Positions 45,118-54,260 of a stretch of 64,000 nucleotides of DNA are shown here, one piece after another. The DNA lies in the NCBI GenBank assembly GCA_016845145.1, contig JAERTE010000073.1, positions 1 through 64,000 on the forward strand. The letters are read 5' to 3'. The notes below the pieces were generated by a model that saw nothing but the letters and a program-made list of their open reading frames with translations, had not been told where the DNA came from and did no database searches. A program made the translations under genes and the position numbers. Numbering within the stretch: the stretch's first letter is position 1; each line of letters opens with the position of its first letter. The DNA comes from Rhodospirillaceae bacterium. GTDB lineage: Bacteria; Pseudomonadota; Alphaproteobacteria; Rhodospirillales; Casp-alpha2.

Positions 45118-46059
45118 TCACGGAACACTAACAGTGGCGATCACCGTATCGCATGTGCCCTTGGTGATTCGGTCTTCCCGGTAGAGCGCCTCGATTCTCT
45201 CGAACAGAGGATTGGTGCCTTCTGGATCTTTCTTGCCAAGGTCCGGGCCGTGTCGATCCGTCCAGGTCACCAGGTGGCGCAATCCATATCGCTGAACACC
45301 CGAGACCGTAACGTCCTTGGCCCCCGCCTTGCGCAACGCTGTTTCCAGGTGCGCCTGATCAAAGTAATTCAAATGGCCGATTTGCCATAAATGATTTCCG
45401 TAATTGGGAATGTAATACATGATCTCATCGGTCAGATTGGGCACCTCGACCAACAGTTTTCCGCCGGGCGCCACCAAGCGAAGGATTTGCGCCAAATAGG
45501 CGATCGGGTCTCGCAGGTGCTCGATGACATGGAATGACGTCACGGCATCAAATTCGCCCTCATGTTGCGTAACGAAATCCTTGTCTACCATGTTTTCAAA
45601 AAATACGTCTCCGACATCGGCTCGCGCCAATTCCAGCCGATCAGTGCTGACCTCCAGACCGCGGGCGTTATAGCCCTCTTCGATAAGCCGCTTGACGAAA
45701 AAGCCGTACCCGCTACCCACATCAAGAACTGATCGGCACTTTTCCCTTGGCATTTCGCTTTCCAGCCACGCTAGACGCCGGTCCGTATCCATTCCGGAAC
45801 GCTCGCGCATGGCTTCATACTGTTCGCCATTTTTCCAAAGCGCTTTCGGTTGCATGTCGGCTGCGTAATAGGCGGCTTCCTCTTCTTCGCTCGGCAAAGG
45901 GGTTATCTGGGCGTGTCCACAGAATGCGCACTCTGCGACACTGAAGCGGCCACTGTCCTCGTCTCGCAAAGTCCTGCTGTGAATCTGCTTCGGAGCGCCG
46001 GATTCACCGCTCAGTATACAGGTCATGTTTTGCGCGGCTTCTAGTCCCGATGAGGACAT
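45118..46059 (-). CDS. Class I SAM-dependent methyltransferase
   Basis: A 313-residue protein. A short N-terminal segment with a CAFCGH pair (near 44-49) precedes the SAM-binding loop SVLDVGSGYGFFVKRL near 110-125. FDAVTSFHVIEHLRDPI near 172-188 and PGGKLLVEVPN near 199-209 are motif II/III regions. It is related in layout to the 35.8-kb methyltransferase but not a close copy. The acceptor is probably a sugar of this locus. AGGA lies 9 bases before the ATG. Confidence 0.88.
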   Translation of the reverse strand: MSSSGLEAAQNMTCILSGESGAPKQIHSRTLRDEDSGRFSVAECAFCGHAQITPLPSEEEEAAYYAADMQPKALWKNGEQYEAMRERSGMDTDRRLAWLESEMPREKCRSVLDVGSGYGFFVKRLIEEGYNARGLEVSTDRLELARADVGDVFFENMVDKDFVTQHEGEFDAVTSFHVIEHLRDPIAYLAQILRLVAPGGKLLVEVPNLTDEIMYYIPNYGNHLWQIGHLNYFDQAHLETALRKAGAKDVTVSGVQRYGLRHLVTWTDRHGPDLGKKDPEGTNPLFERIEALYREDRITKGTCDTVIATVSVP

Positions 46060-46115
46060 GCTGTCGATCCTTTCATATTGTCGTTCTCGATCGTTTCATC
46101 GAAAGAGAATAGTAA

Positions 46116-47879
46116 CTAATTTGGGGCAAATGCCAGGTGGGGCAGGGGTTGTGGGGAAGTGTCCGACACCCCCATGTCCCAAAGAATTTGATCCCATGCG
46201 ATCTTGCCCGTCAAATCGATCAATTGCGGCATCGTTGCACGAGGAAGGGACCACGTTCCGCCCTCCGCCTGTTTGATGTGACCAATGGCTTCGGCGGCTG
46301 AATGTACACAAACGCCCGGCAATTCACGATAATCGGTAACTTTCCAAACCGTTGGCTGGAAATCGAAAATATATGAGTCCAGCCCAGCCTGAAGCGCCTC
46401 CGCTGACAAAGTCGATCCATCGGAAAAAGCGTACTGACAGCAAAAGAACAGGTCGTAAGCCCGGCCAAGATGCAGTTCGATATTCGCTGGTGCAGTTTCA
46501 AGAAATATCTTCAGTTTCCTCCCAAAGGAAATCGACATTTCACGATCTTTCGGCTTGGCATTAATAAACAGCTTTTTGTCGGGAAAGGCCTCGGCCAGCG
46601 CCCTGACGGCGGCCAGGCTCTGATCTTCCTGAAAAGTTGGCCCGATGAACAGCGCAATGTTTTTCTCCCTAGGTTCAGCCAGTTTCCAGAGTTCGTCTCG
46701 CGTCAGCCCGAAAGTTCCAACGGACGGCACCACCATGTGGGTCGGCCATTTTTCCTTGTAGTAATGTTCGTACTGAAAATTTCCAGCCACATAGTACACA
46801 TCAAAATCCAGATGACGCAGTTGCTGCACAATGCTGCATACGGCGGGGATGCCATGCATGATGCCGTAGGATTTGGCTCCGGCCCGCCGCAATTCCTGGC
46901 TGCGAATATGATGGTATGAATTGTAGTCGTCGCGGCCCCAGAAATAGCTGAACGAAAACCGGTTGAAAAGCGCCCGGTAGACAAAGCGATGGTGTGGCAG
47001 AATGATCAATTGACGAAAGAAGGAACTTGGTAGGTGATTGCCTTTCAAGGACAGGCTGACCACATCCTCGACCAGTTCTTTCAAGGCCCCAAGCGCCCCG
47101 AATAGCGAATAGAATCCGACGTCCGTTGAACAATATCGCCATCCTTCCAGTAAGTCTTGATATAGCTTGGCTTGAAGTCCATTACGCAACACGACGACGA
47201 TGGATTTATCCTGCGCGGCCAGTTCGTCCCAGAGAATGTTGTCGTGATCGCTGCCTGTGAAGTCAGAGCCGAGAAAAATTTCTTCAGGCTCTGACGGTTG
47301 CAACCGCACATGACGCAAAATCCACAGCACAGAATAGGCTAGAGTCGCCAGGCCGAGGACCACGTTGACCAGTCTGTCCACCCTCAGCCATCGCTTGAAC
47401 ACCTTGGCCGTTGCGCCAAACCGGTGGAGATGGAACGCGGCGTCCAGGGCGTCCGCTCCGGTCACATAAACGTTCTGCTGGTCCGGTTCTGGTTCCTGCC
47501 TATGGATAAGATAGGCCGTCTCGTAGTAGTCAAACACTTGGCTACAGCAGACATGACGGTAGGCCGAAGCGTAACGGCCATAGACATTTTCCGACGAATC
47601 AAAACAAAATTTTTCTTCCATCCACGGTTCGGATTCAGCGAACACGTTGGTACACCGAACAAGATCGGGCATATAGGGATAGGGCACCCTATCTTCATGG
47701 TCCTTGCGCAGGTGGGTCACGCTTCCCTTGGCCCGGAGCTTATCGACAATCCCGTCGATGTGTCCGGTCGCCGCCCCCTTGAACAGAGACCTCGTCGTCA
47801 CCACACATGTCGACTTGTTACGCCAAGCCCGCCACAGAAGTCGCGGCAGGTTGAATTCAGACAGGATTATGTACTCCAT
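46116..47879 (-). CDS. Large surface-carbohydrate protein of unknown function (possible glycosyltransferase)
   Basis: A 587-residue protein with no family I can name. A hydrophobic stretch (VVLGLATLAYSVLWIL, near 175-191) could be one membrane anchor. The C-terminal half (about 340-560) shows GT-B-like features: GAKSYGIMHGIPAVCS near 340, VDVYYVAGNFQYEHYYKEKW near 365-385, IALFIGPTFQEDQSLAAVRAL near 412-432, LFINAKPKDREM near 442-453 and FSDGSTLSAEALQAGLDSYIFDF near 488-510. The last block resembles sugar-nucleotide-binding regions. I chose ATG 47879 with AGGG upstream; a GTG at 47897 inside hisH is possible. The neighbours (methyltransferase, HisH) place it in nonulosonate handling, perhaps as its transferase. 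Confidence 0.6.
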   Translation of the reverse strand: MEYIILSEFNLPRLLWRAWRNKSTCVVTTRSLFKGAATGHIDGIVDKLRAKGSVTHLRKDHEDRVPYPYMPDLVRCTNVFAESEPWMEEKFCFDSSENVYGRYASAYRHVCCSQVFDYYETAYLIHRQEPEPDQQNVYVTGADALDAAFHLHRFGATAKVFKRWLRVDRLVNVVLGLATLAYSVLWILRHVRLQPSEPEEIFLGSDFTGSDHDNILWDELAAQDKSIVVVLRNGLQAKLYQDLLEGWRYCSTDVGFYSLFGALGALKELVEDVVSLSLKGNHLPSSFFRQLIILPHHRFVYRALFNRFSFSYFWGRDDYNSYHHIRSQELRRAGAKSYGIMHGIPAVCSIVQQLRHLDFDVYYVAGNFQYEHYYKEKWPTHMVVPSVGTFGLTRDELWKLAEPREKNIALFIGPTFQEDQSLAAVRALAEAFPDKKLFINAKPKDREMSISFGRKLKIFLETAPANIELHLGRAYDLFFCCQYAFSDGSTLSAEALQAGLDSYIFDFQPTVWKVTDYRELPGVCVHSAAEAIGHIKQAEGGTWSLPRATMPQLIDLTGKIAWDQILWDMGVSDTSPQPLPHLAFAPN

Positions 47880-47883
47880 CCGC

Positions 47884-48537
47884 TCACCCTGGGCCACCGG
47901 ATCCGATGAAGTTTTTCAAGACGTGCAGACCCTTGGGGCCGCTTTTTTCCGGATGGCACTGGATTCCTGTGAGGTTGTTCCGTTGAATGGCCGCCGATAT
48001 TGTCTGGCCGTTGTAATCGACAACCGCTAGGCGATCTTCCTCCCGGCCCGGATTGGCGGCAAAGGAATGGACGAAATACATGCTGTCGCCGGCCTCCAAT
48101 CCCTGAAATATGGTTCCCTGCCATCTTTCTGGACTGGGTGGAGATAATTCAGTCCAGCCAATGTGGGGAATTTCATGAGGCTCCCCTGCGGCCGTAACGG
48201 CGGGAATCGGTAGTACCGTGCCAACGATCAGCCCCAGTCCCTCGTGATTCCCGAACTCCTCGCTTCGTTCCAGCATCAGCTGCATCCCCAGACAAATGCC
48301 GAGGAAGGGCCTCCCGCTTCCGGCATATGCACGCAGCGGCTCAACCAAATTGCGCTGTGACAACTCGGCCATGGCTTTGCCGAAGGCCCCGACACCAGGC
48401 AGAAGCAGTTTCTCGGCTTTGTCCACCGTCTTCGGATCATCGGTCACGACCGCCTCGGCTCCGACATGGGCCAAGGCCCGGGTAACGCTGAGAATGTTCC
48501 CCGCGCCATAATTCACCACGGTCACTTGGAACGTCAT
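47884..48537 (-). CDS. hisH: HisH-like glutamine amidotransferase of a sugar amidation system
   Basis: A 217-residue class I glutamine amidotransferase that releases ammonia from glutamine. The catalytic triad is visible: nucleophile Cys82 (GICLGMQL), His195 and Glu197 (CHPEKSG). It pairs with the HisF-like protein encoded one base upstream in the operon and with the N-acetyl-sugar amidotransferase beyond it. That triad, rather than histidine biosynthesis, is the context; no other his gene is present in the window. Start: ATG 48537, two bases before the end of the hisF-like gene. Confidence 0.92.
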   Translation of the reverse strand: MTFQVTVVNYGAGNILSVTRALAHVGAEAVVTDDPKTVDKAEKLLLPGVGAFGKAMAELSQRNLVEPLRAYAGSGRPFLGICLGMQLMLERSEEFGNHEGLGLIVGTVLPIPAVTAAGEPHEIPHIGWTELSPPSPERWQGTIFQGLEAGDSMYFVHSFAANPGREEDRLAVVDYNGQTISAAIQRNNLTGIQCHPEKSGPKGLHVLKNFIGSGGPG

Positions 48538-48538
48538 G

Positions 48539-49312
48539 CTAATCGGCCTTCCTGAATGGACGAACGGACAAACCTGCTTCAAGAGCTTGCGCCCGGATAT
48601 CTTCCAGACCGATGCGCTCGAAGTGTAGGATATCGGCCATCGCCACGGCATTCGCCTTGCCGTCCACAACCACTTCCGTCAGATCGGCGACCGATCCCAT
48701 GCCCCCGGAAGCGATGACCGGGATGCCCACGGCCTCGGAAACGGCTTTGGTCAGCGGCAAATCGAATCCCTTGCGCGTGCCTTCCTGATCGACCGATGTC
48801 AGAAGGATTTCGCCGGCACCCAGTTGTTCACCTCTGACGGCCCATTCGACTACATCCAGGCCCGTCTTTTCCCGGCCGTTATCCGTATGGGCTTCCCAGC
48901 CGCCATCATTGCGGCGAATGGCTTCGATCGACAAAACGATACACTGCGAGCCAAAATGTTCGGCCAGCTCTGAAATGATTTCCGGTCGGGCCACGGCGGT
49001 AGTGTTAATGGCCACCTTGTCGGCTCCGGCACGCAGCAATTCGAGCGCCGATTCGACCGACCGTACGCCGCCGCCCACGGTGATCGGAATAAAGACCTCC
49101 TCAGCAGTGTGACGGACAATATCAGTCAGATTGTTGCGTCCATAAAGACTGGCCACCACGTCCATATAAATCAGCTCATCGGCACCTTCGGCATAATACT
49201 TGCGCGCCGAAGCCTGTGGATCGCCGATCTTGCGCAAGCCCTCGAGGTGGACGCCTTTGATCAGATTCGGTCCTTTGACGTCGAGCCGGGCAATGAGTCG
49301 AATGTTAGCCAA
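48539..49312 (-). CDS. HisF paralogue of the glycosyl-amidation type (WbuZ-like)
   Basis: A 257-residue TIM-barrel protein like imidazole-glycerol-phosphate synthase HisF. It retains Asp11 (IARLDVKG) and Lys19 (NLIKG), the VGGGVRS phosphate loop near 79-85 and VIASGGMGS near 205-213. The second catalytic acid of true HisF, Asp130, is Glu130 here (LSIEAIRR). With that change and its position it probably serves only as the ammonia channel for the amidotransferase, as in WbuZ and the Campylobacter HisF paralogue. The family role is known from relatives; here it is inferred. Confidence 0.9.
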   Translation of the reverse strand: MANIRLIARLDVKGPNLIKGVHLEGLRKIGDPQASARKYYAEGADELIYMDVVASLYGRNNLTDIVRHTAEEVFIPITVGGGVRSVESALELLRAGADKVAINTTAVARPEIISELAEHFGSQCIVLSIEAIRRNDGGWEAHTDNGREKTGLDVVEWAVRGEQLGAGEILLTSVDQEGTRKGFDLPLTKAVSEAVGIPVIASGGMGSVADLTEVVVDGKANAVAMADILHFERIGLEDIRAQALEAGLSVRPFRKAD

Positions 49313-49329
49313 GGGGGAACGGCTCTCGC

Positions 49330-50619
49330 TTAAGCATCATCGTGCCAGACCGGCTTGCGCAGCACCCAGGTGCCGTTTTCGTGTTTCCAAAGATGTGGCG
49401 ACCGAAAGCCGTCGCCCAGGGCATCGAAAGATTCCCGGGTCATGATCGGTTCGTCGAACATCTTCGATGCCTCGGGGAATTCATTTTCCGGGACGCTCAG
49501 ATAATCGAAAACTTCCTTTGCGAAACGTACCGGATATTCCCCGTCGAAGCGGCGGATCAGAGCCGCCCCTTCTTCCGTCGTGATATCGCCGGAGCGTATT
49601 TCCTGAGATGAATCATACGAAGCGCGACCCAGCCCGAACTTCAGATGACTGGTATAGAAATGAAAATCATCAACCTTGTCATCGATACCGCTGTACTTGC
49701 TGTAGGTGCCTGCGGTTCTTTCAGGGGCCGCTTCAAAGCCGCCGTGTTCCTGGGCGTAATAATAAGCTCCTTGCGGGTGCCACTTCATATAATACCCCAG
49801 GTAATGGACTTCCGTTGAAACCCTCTTCAAGTCTTCCGGGTTTGCCGGCAGGTAAGGCTCAAGATCAACTTTTCTCAGGCCGTAGTCCTCGATAAGTTGG
49901 GAAACGGAAACGCCGCCGAAATAGATATCGGTGTCATCCTGGGTGGTGAAGTATTCCCAATCCCGCACGGCTGACGACATGTCCACCCGCGGATTGCCGT
50001 ATTCGGCTTCGTTTTCGCCGTAAAAGATCAGGGGGATTTCATAGGCAATGGACTGTTTCGGAGCCAGCGCCTTCTGACCAAAGATGAAGGGCTGGAAAGG
50101 GTGGAACATATTCTCCGTCGCCAGGCGCGTCAGCAACCGATGGACTCGTCCGTTGGGTGTGGTCAAGATATTGTCGAAGCCCGCGTGAATCCAACGCTGG
50201 AAATTGCGCCACCCCCAGTCGGTATAAATATGGGGAGCCCAGGTTACCGTCAGAGGATTCATACCGAATTTGTATTTGAGAATATGGGACTGGAAAAAGC
50301 TGTCCTTGCCGCCCGAGCCTGGAACGATGCAATCATAACGGCCATCCGTGCGCCGGTGGCGGTCACAGAGCTCGCGAAGTTCCTGTTCCCTCTGTTCCCA
50401 GTCGGTGCCAGCCTTATCTTCGGCGACACGACACGCATCGCAAATGCCTTCTTTGTCAATCAACAGGGTTTTTTTTGTGCTGCCCTTGGTGTGCTTGTAT
50501 TCAACAGCCGAGTTGGGCCGCTGGTTGGACATGTTGCAACGGCGACAGAAAATGATCTCGCGCGGCAGGCCGTACTTAATCTCCAGTTCGTCCTCGTTTT
50601 CATTAGTTCCGTCGTGCAT
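49330..50619 (-). CDS. N-acetyl-sugar amidotransferase (WbuX/WbpG/PseA type)
   Basis: A 429-residue PP-loop ATPase that uses ammonia from HisH/HisF to turn an acetamido group of a sugar into acetamidino. The PP-loop SGGKDS lies at 102-107. Two Cys pairs (CRRC at 25-28 and CDAC at 60-63) form a zinc knuckle. The later YSKYSGIDDKVDDFHFYT block and FGLGRASYD near 330 are typical of the group. I chose the ATG at 50619, with GGAGA nine bases before it, over an upstream start at 50694 that would overlap the SDR gene. The target may be the legionaminic-type acid made by the neighbouring genes. Confidence 0.92.
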   Translation of the reverse strand: MHDGTNENEDELEIKYGLPREIIFCRRCNMSNQRPNSAVEYKHTKGSTKKTLLIDKEGICDACRVAEDKAGTDWEQREQELRELCDRHRRTDGRYDCIVPGSGGKDSFFQSHILKYKFGMNPLTVTWAPHIYTDWGWRNFQRWIHAGFDNILTTPNGRVHRLLTRLATENMFHPFQPFIFGQKALAPKQSIAYEIPLIFYGENEAEYGNPRVDMSSAVRDWEYFTTQDDTDIYFGGVSVSQLIEDYGLRKVDLEPYLPANPEDLKRVSTEVHYLGYYMKWHPQGAYYYAQEHGGFEAAPERTAGTYSKYSGIDDKVDDFHFYTSHLKFGLGRASYDSSQEIRSGDITTEEGAALIRRFDGEYPVRFAKEVFDYLSVPENEFPEASKMFDEPIMTRESFDALGDGFRSPHLWKHENGTWVLRKPVWHDDA

Positions 50620-50671
50620 CAGGTCGTCTCTCCGTTTCGGTTCACAATAATCTGAAAATGTGGCGAAAGGC

Positions 50672-51487
50672 TCACCAAGCGGAAAAACCGCCATCGACGG
50701 CCAAGGTCTGCCCGGTCACATAACTAGCAGCCTCCGAGGCTAGGAAAACCACCGCGCCGATCATCTCATCGGCTTCCGCCATTCGGCCCATTGGAACCTT
50801 GGCGCTGTACTTGTCGGTGAATATGTCGTTTTGGCCGCTGGCGACACCACCGGGCACCAGGGTGTTGACCCGGATATTTTGCTCCCCCCAATAGGTCGCC
50901 AAGTATTGGGACAAGCCAATCACCGCCGCCTTGGAAGCGGCATACACCGCTGGCAAGCTGATGGTGACGCCCATGTATTCCGAGCCTTCATAAATCCGCT
51001 GGTCCGGAGCGACGATACCGTAAATCGACGATGTCTGAATGATGCTGCCGCCCCGCCCGCGCGCTACCATACGCTTGCCGACGGCCTGTGATACCAGAAA
51101 CATGCCATCGATATTGACGTTCATGATATCGCGCCAAGTTTCCGGGCTGTAATCCTCATAAGGTGCGAAAAAAGCCTCCAAGTTCTCACACTTCATAGCC
51201 GCGTTATTCAGCAGGATATCGATTTCACCTATGTCCCGGGTGACGGTTTCGACCATGGCTTCGACCGAAGCCGGGTTGCCGACATCGCATTCGACGGCCA
51301 AGGCCTTCCCGTCATGCTTTTCACTAATTCGGCCCGCCAGTTCCGTCGCGGCGACCGCGTCGATATCGACCACGGCGACAGCGGCGCCATAAGAGGCAAG
51401 ACCGGAACAGACACAGCTCCCGATAATGCCGGCGCCGCCGGTGACGACCGCGACTTTACCAGAGAGGTCAAAAAGTTCTGGTTTCAT
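50672..51487 (-). CDS. ptmA: SDR oxidoreductase resembling PtmA of the legionaminate pathway
   Basis: A 271-residue classical SDR. The cofactor loop is VTGGAGIIGSCVC at 15-27, NNAAM is near 92-96, the catalytic Ser is in IQTSSIYG and Tyr-x-x-x-Lys in YAASKAAVIG near 182-191, with the VTGQTLAVDGGFS ending. The gene order PtmE, PtmF-like, PtmB/LegF, PtmA matches the Campylobacter jejuni locus as I recall it. There PtmA and PtmF supply the glucosamine precursor of GDP-sugar legionaminate synthesis. Substrate assignment here is by context. Confidence 0.82.
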   Translation of the reverse strand: MKPELFDLSGKVAVVTGGAGIIGSCVCSGLASYGAAVAVVDIDAVAATELAGRISEKHDGKALAVECDVGNPASVEAMVETVTRDIGEIDILLNNAAMKCENLEAFFAPYEDYSPETWRDIMNVNIDGMFLVSQAVGKRMVARGRGGSIIQTSSIYGIVAPDQRIYEGSEYMGVTISLPAVYAASKAAVIGLSQYLATYWGEQNIRVNTLVPGGVASGQNDIFTDKYSAKVPMGRMAEADEMIGAVVFLASEAASYVTGQTLAVDGGFSAW

Positions 51488-51488
51488 G

Positions 51489-52190
51489 TCAGGTTTTACT
51501 CCGCTGCGACATAATCATTCTTACGATTTCAAAATCCAAAGGGTGATCAATATCGAAAGACCGCTCTTCCGGCATGACAAAAATTCCGGTGTCTGGATAA
51601 AACACCTGTGGATCTTCGACAAAGACATCGCGCCGCCACACGTATATGGAGGCATTCATGTCGTAACAAGGGGGCGCGTCCTGGCGGCGCGTCACCGGCC
51701 TATCGAGGGTCTTCGAAACATGAACGCAACCGTCAGAAGATTCCTCGACCAGATTGAAATAAGGTGATCGGCGAGCCGGCGAGCCGGTGATCACGTTGCT
51801 CAAACCCTTGTCTTTGAGTAATTGCACGGCGCCGCGGATATCTGCTGGCAGCCTCAGAGGCGAAGTTGCGTCCAGGTCGACCAGGATGTCGAATGTCTTG
51901 CTGGCTTTTTCTTCCGCTGCCAATAGGCAATGGCGGATGGCCGGTAGCTTGCTCGCCGTGTCCGTCGCCATTTCAGCTGGGCGTTCGATTGGCCAGTCGA
52001 CCCCATGCTCTTCCGCCACGGATAGAATTTCCATCGAATCGCTGCTCACGGCGATGCCTTCGAACAATCCGCTTTGCTTGGCCTGCTCGACCGTATGAGC
52101 GATCAGAGGAAGGCCTTCGAGAAGTGCGGTGTTTTTTCCGGGCACGCCCCTGGACCCGCCGCGGGCGCAAATAGTGCAAAGGGTGCTCAT
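51489..52190 (-). CDS. legF: CMP-nonulosonate synthetase, LegF/PtmB-like
   Basis: A 233-residue cytidylyltransferase of the NeuA family. The CTP-binding block is TICARGGSRGVPGKN near 6-20. VDLDATSPLR near 107-116 carries a metal Asp, RRQDAPPCYDMNASIYVW near 172-189 is the sugar-binding region, and DIDHPLDFEIV near 219-229 the family ending. It would make CMP-legionaminate or a close relative. It starts with its ATG overlapping the stop of the Gfo/Idh gene. It is distinct from the NeuA at 42.1 kb, with weak similarity between them by eye. Confidence 0.9.
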   Translation of the reverse strand: MSTLCTICARGGSRGVPGKNTALLEGLPLIAHTVEQAKQSGLFEGIAVSSDSMEILSVAEEHGVDWPIERPAEMATDTASKLPAIRHCLLAAEEKASKTFDILVDLDATSPLRLPADIRGAVQLLKDKGLSNVITGSPARRSPYFNLVEESSDGCVHVSKTLDRPVTRRQDAPPCYDMNASIYVWRRDVFVEDPQVFYPDTGIFVMPEERSFDIDHPLDFEIVRMIMSQRSKT

Positions 52191-53113
52191 GGTCTCGCTT
52201 CGCCCCGATCAACCCAACGGCCTTCTCGCGCCGCCAGTTCGGCCGCCACGATCAGCGCATCGACCTCAAGCCCCTGGTCCGCCGAACACAGGCTACTGTC
52301 ATCACAATCAAGTGCGGTCCGGTGCTGCGCCAGATAACTTTCGTCCCTTTCCACATCAATGTTATTGACATGATCGCCACAGCTCACGGTGTTGGCGATT
52401 AGGTCTGCCCGTACCGTACCGTTATCCATGACGGCGACAATTTCACGCTGTGGCTTGTCCTGTAGATAGTTCATTTGCAGGGTTACAACCGGGCAGCGTT
52501 CAGTTTGCAACAGCACAGAGAAAACATCGTCGCTGTCGATTTCGAGTTTACTGAACCGTCCACCCAGGGCGGCAACTCGGCGCCACGGACCGCACAGCCA
52601 GGTCGCGTAATCCAACTCGTGGCTTAAGTCACGAAGCACGCCTCCGCCAGCCGCGCGGCTGGCCGAATAACTTTGCCGATAGTCGGTATCGGGCCGCCAA
52701 TCGGGCAGATACTGACCTGTATGCGCACTGAAAGAAAGAACAGGACGGTCGCCAATTGCTTGTCGTAAGGCCTGCAAAACCGGGTTAAACCGCAAGTTAT
52801 ACGCCACGTGCAAAGACTTGAACGCGTTGTCGGGCATTTCTTGAACCGACCCGAACAAAGGTTTTTCGACCAGCACCGTTCCCGTGAAGCCCGCCTCGGC
52901 CAGACCTGATAAATTTGCCGCATGTTCGTTGGTTGCGCTGGCGACGACTACGTAATCGGGGTGCCCGTCAGCGAGCGCTTCGGGGATCGTCTTATAGAGG
53001 CGTGACGCCGCCACGTCCCGGCGGCTGACCACGGCGACCTCGGCCTTCAGTTCGCCCAAGAGGCGGGCATGCCGCTGACCGACGGAGCCATAACCGATGA
53101 CAAGGGCCTTCAA
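52187..53113 (-). CDS. Gfo/Idh/MocA-family oxidoreductase, PtmF-like
   Basis: A 308-residue NAD-type oxidoreductase with the Rossmann loop VIGYGSVGQRHARLL near 5-19, the VVVASATNEH segment near 55-64 and the EKPLFGS motif near 83-89. The C-terminal beta domain has GGGVLRDLSHELDYATWLCG near 153-172. It sits between PtmE and LegF/PtmB genes, the position of ptmF in the C. jejuni locus, and overlaps both neighbours by 4 bases. A role in making the glucosamine precursor is inferred from that order. Confidence 0.85.
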   Translation of the reverse strand: MKALVIGYGSVGQRHARLLGELKAEVAVVSRRDVAASRLYKTIPEALADGHPDYVVVASATNEHAANLSGLAEAGFTGTVLVEKPLFGSVQEMPDNAFKSLHVAYNLRFNPVLQALRQAIGDRPVLSFSAHTGQYLPDWRPDTDYRQSYSASRAAGGGVLRDLSHELDYATWLCGPWRRVAALGGRFSKLEIDSDDVFSVLLQTERCPVVTLQMNYLQDKPQREIVAVMDNGTVRADLIANTVSCGDHVNNIDVERDESYLAQHRTALDCDDSSLCSADQGLEVDALIVAAELAAREGRWVDRGEARP

Positions 53114-54168
53114 GGTTTAAAGACCTCGTCAAATTCAATGTTGGCTTGGTTTAGGTCTTCGATTTGTCCGATGTCCAGCCAGTATTCCCGAATGGGGAAA
53201 ACAGTCGGGGCTTGGCCTTTGTCGATCAGGGCCTGAAACAAATCCGGCATGTCCATCGGTTTGCCTGTTTCGATCAGCGAAAAAGCCTCCGGTTCGATCA
53301 CGTATATACCGGCGTTGACAAAAAACCTGTGCAGCGGCTTCTCGTCGATCCCGGTAATGTGGGAGTCTTCGATCTGCACCACACCGAAGGGAACCTGAAC
53401 GTCATACTCGCGTACACCCATGGTGGCCTGGCCATCATGTTCGTTATGAAAATTCAGCAGATGCTCAAAATTCACCCGGGTCAACAAGTCCCCGTTCATG
53501 ACAATGATCGGCGCCTCCAGGGTGTCTTCGATCAATCCCAGCGGTCCTGCGGTGCCGAGGGGTTCGTCTTCATGGATGTAGGAAATCTCAACGCCCCAGC
53601 GGCTGCCATCCCCAAAATAGTCTTTGACCATGTCCGCCTTGTAGTTAACCGAAAGATAAAACTTCTGGAAATTTTGTTCGGCAAAACTTTCCAGAATCGT
53701 TTCCAGCACCGGTTTCTGGCCGACCGGGATAAGGGGTTTGGGTATGGTTTCGGTCAACGGGCGCAATCGGTTGCCCTGGCCACCGGCCATCAGAACCACC
53801 CGATTTGGCCGTCCCGCCAGCTTGCTAAATGCAATTTGGTCGGCCATGTGCTGACCGATCACCTTGCCCTGGTTGTCGATTATGGGCATCTGCAGGAATT
53901 GCATCCGCGACATGATGTCGCGAATTTCTGATATTTCCATTTCCGGGCTTCCCGTATGGGGCTTGTCGTTCATGACCTTCGATACGGGTTCGGAAAGCGC
54001 TGTCTTGCGTAAGATGCCCCGGCGGATATCGCCATCGGTGACCGTTCCCAACAATTTCTGTTCGTCGTCGACCACCAGGCATATCTGCAGACCGCCTTCT
54101 TCGATGATGCCGATGGCATCGAGGATAGCCGTTTGCGGTCCAATCAGTGTTTTTTTCCAGGCCTTCAT
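53110..54168 (-). CDS. ptmE: CBS-domain sugar-1-phosphate nucleotidyltransferase (PtmE-like)
   Basis: A 352-residue fusion. Residues 1-118 hold two CBS motifs (CLVVDDEQKLLGTVTDGDIRR near 30-50, MPIIDNQGKVIGQHM near 94-108). The second part is a nucleotidyltransferase with VVLMAGGQGNRLRPLT at 124-139 and IPKPLIPVGQKP near 142-153. This layout is that of PtmE, which makes GDP-glucosamine for the GDP-sugar route to legionaminic acid. ATG 54168 has GGAAGG upstream; a longer start at 54216 lacks support. Confidence 0.9.
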   Translation of the reverse strand: MKAWKKTLIGPQTAILDAIGIIEEGGLQICLVVDDEQKLLGTVTDGDIRRGILRKTALSEPVSKVMNDKPHTGSPEMEISEIRDIMSRMQFLQMPIIDNQGKVIGQHMADQIAFSKLAGRPNRVVLMAGGQGNRLRPLTETIPKPLIPVGQKPVLETILESFAEQNFQKFYLSVNYKADMVKDYFGDGSRWGVEISYIHEDEPLGTAGPLGLIEDTLEAPIIVMNGDLLTRVNFEHLLNFHNEHDGQATMGVREYDVQVPFGVVQIEDSHITGIDEKPLHRFFVNAGIYVIEPEAFSLIETGKPMDMPDLFQALIDKGQAPTVFPIREYWLDIGQIEDLNQANIEFDEVFKP

Positions 54169-54260
54169 ACTACCTTCCAATGGTCCTTGGCCGGATTGCC
54201 GCAATCTTCTTGTCACCGTTGTCGATGACCCGACAATCCCATTGGCGCCTCAATGATCGC

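Noticed and set aside
47884-49312. HisH and HisF-like genes read as histidine biosynthesis
   Set aside because: No other his gene is near, they adjoin a sugar amidotransferase, and the HisF-like protein has Glu at position 130 in place of the catalytic Asp.
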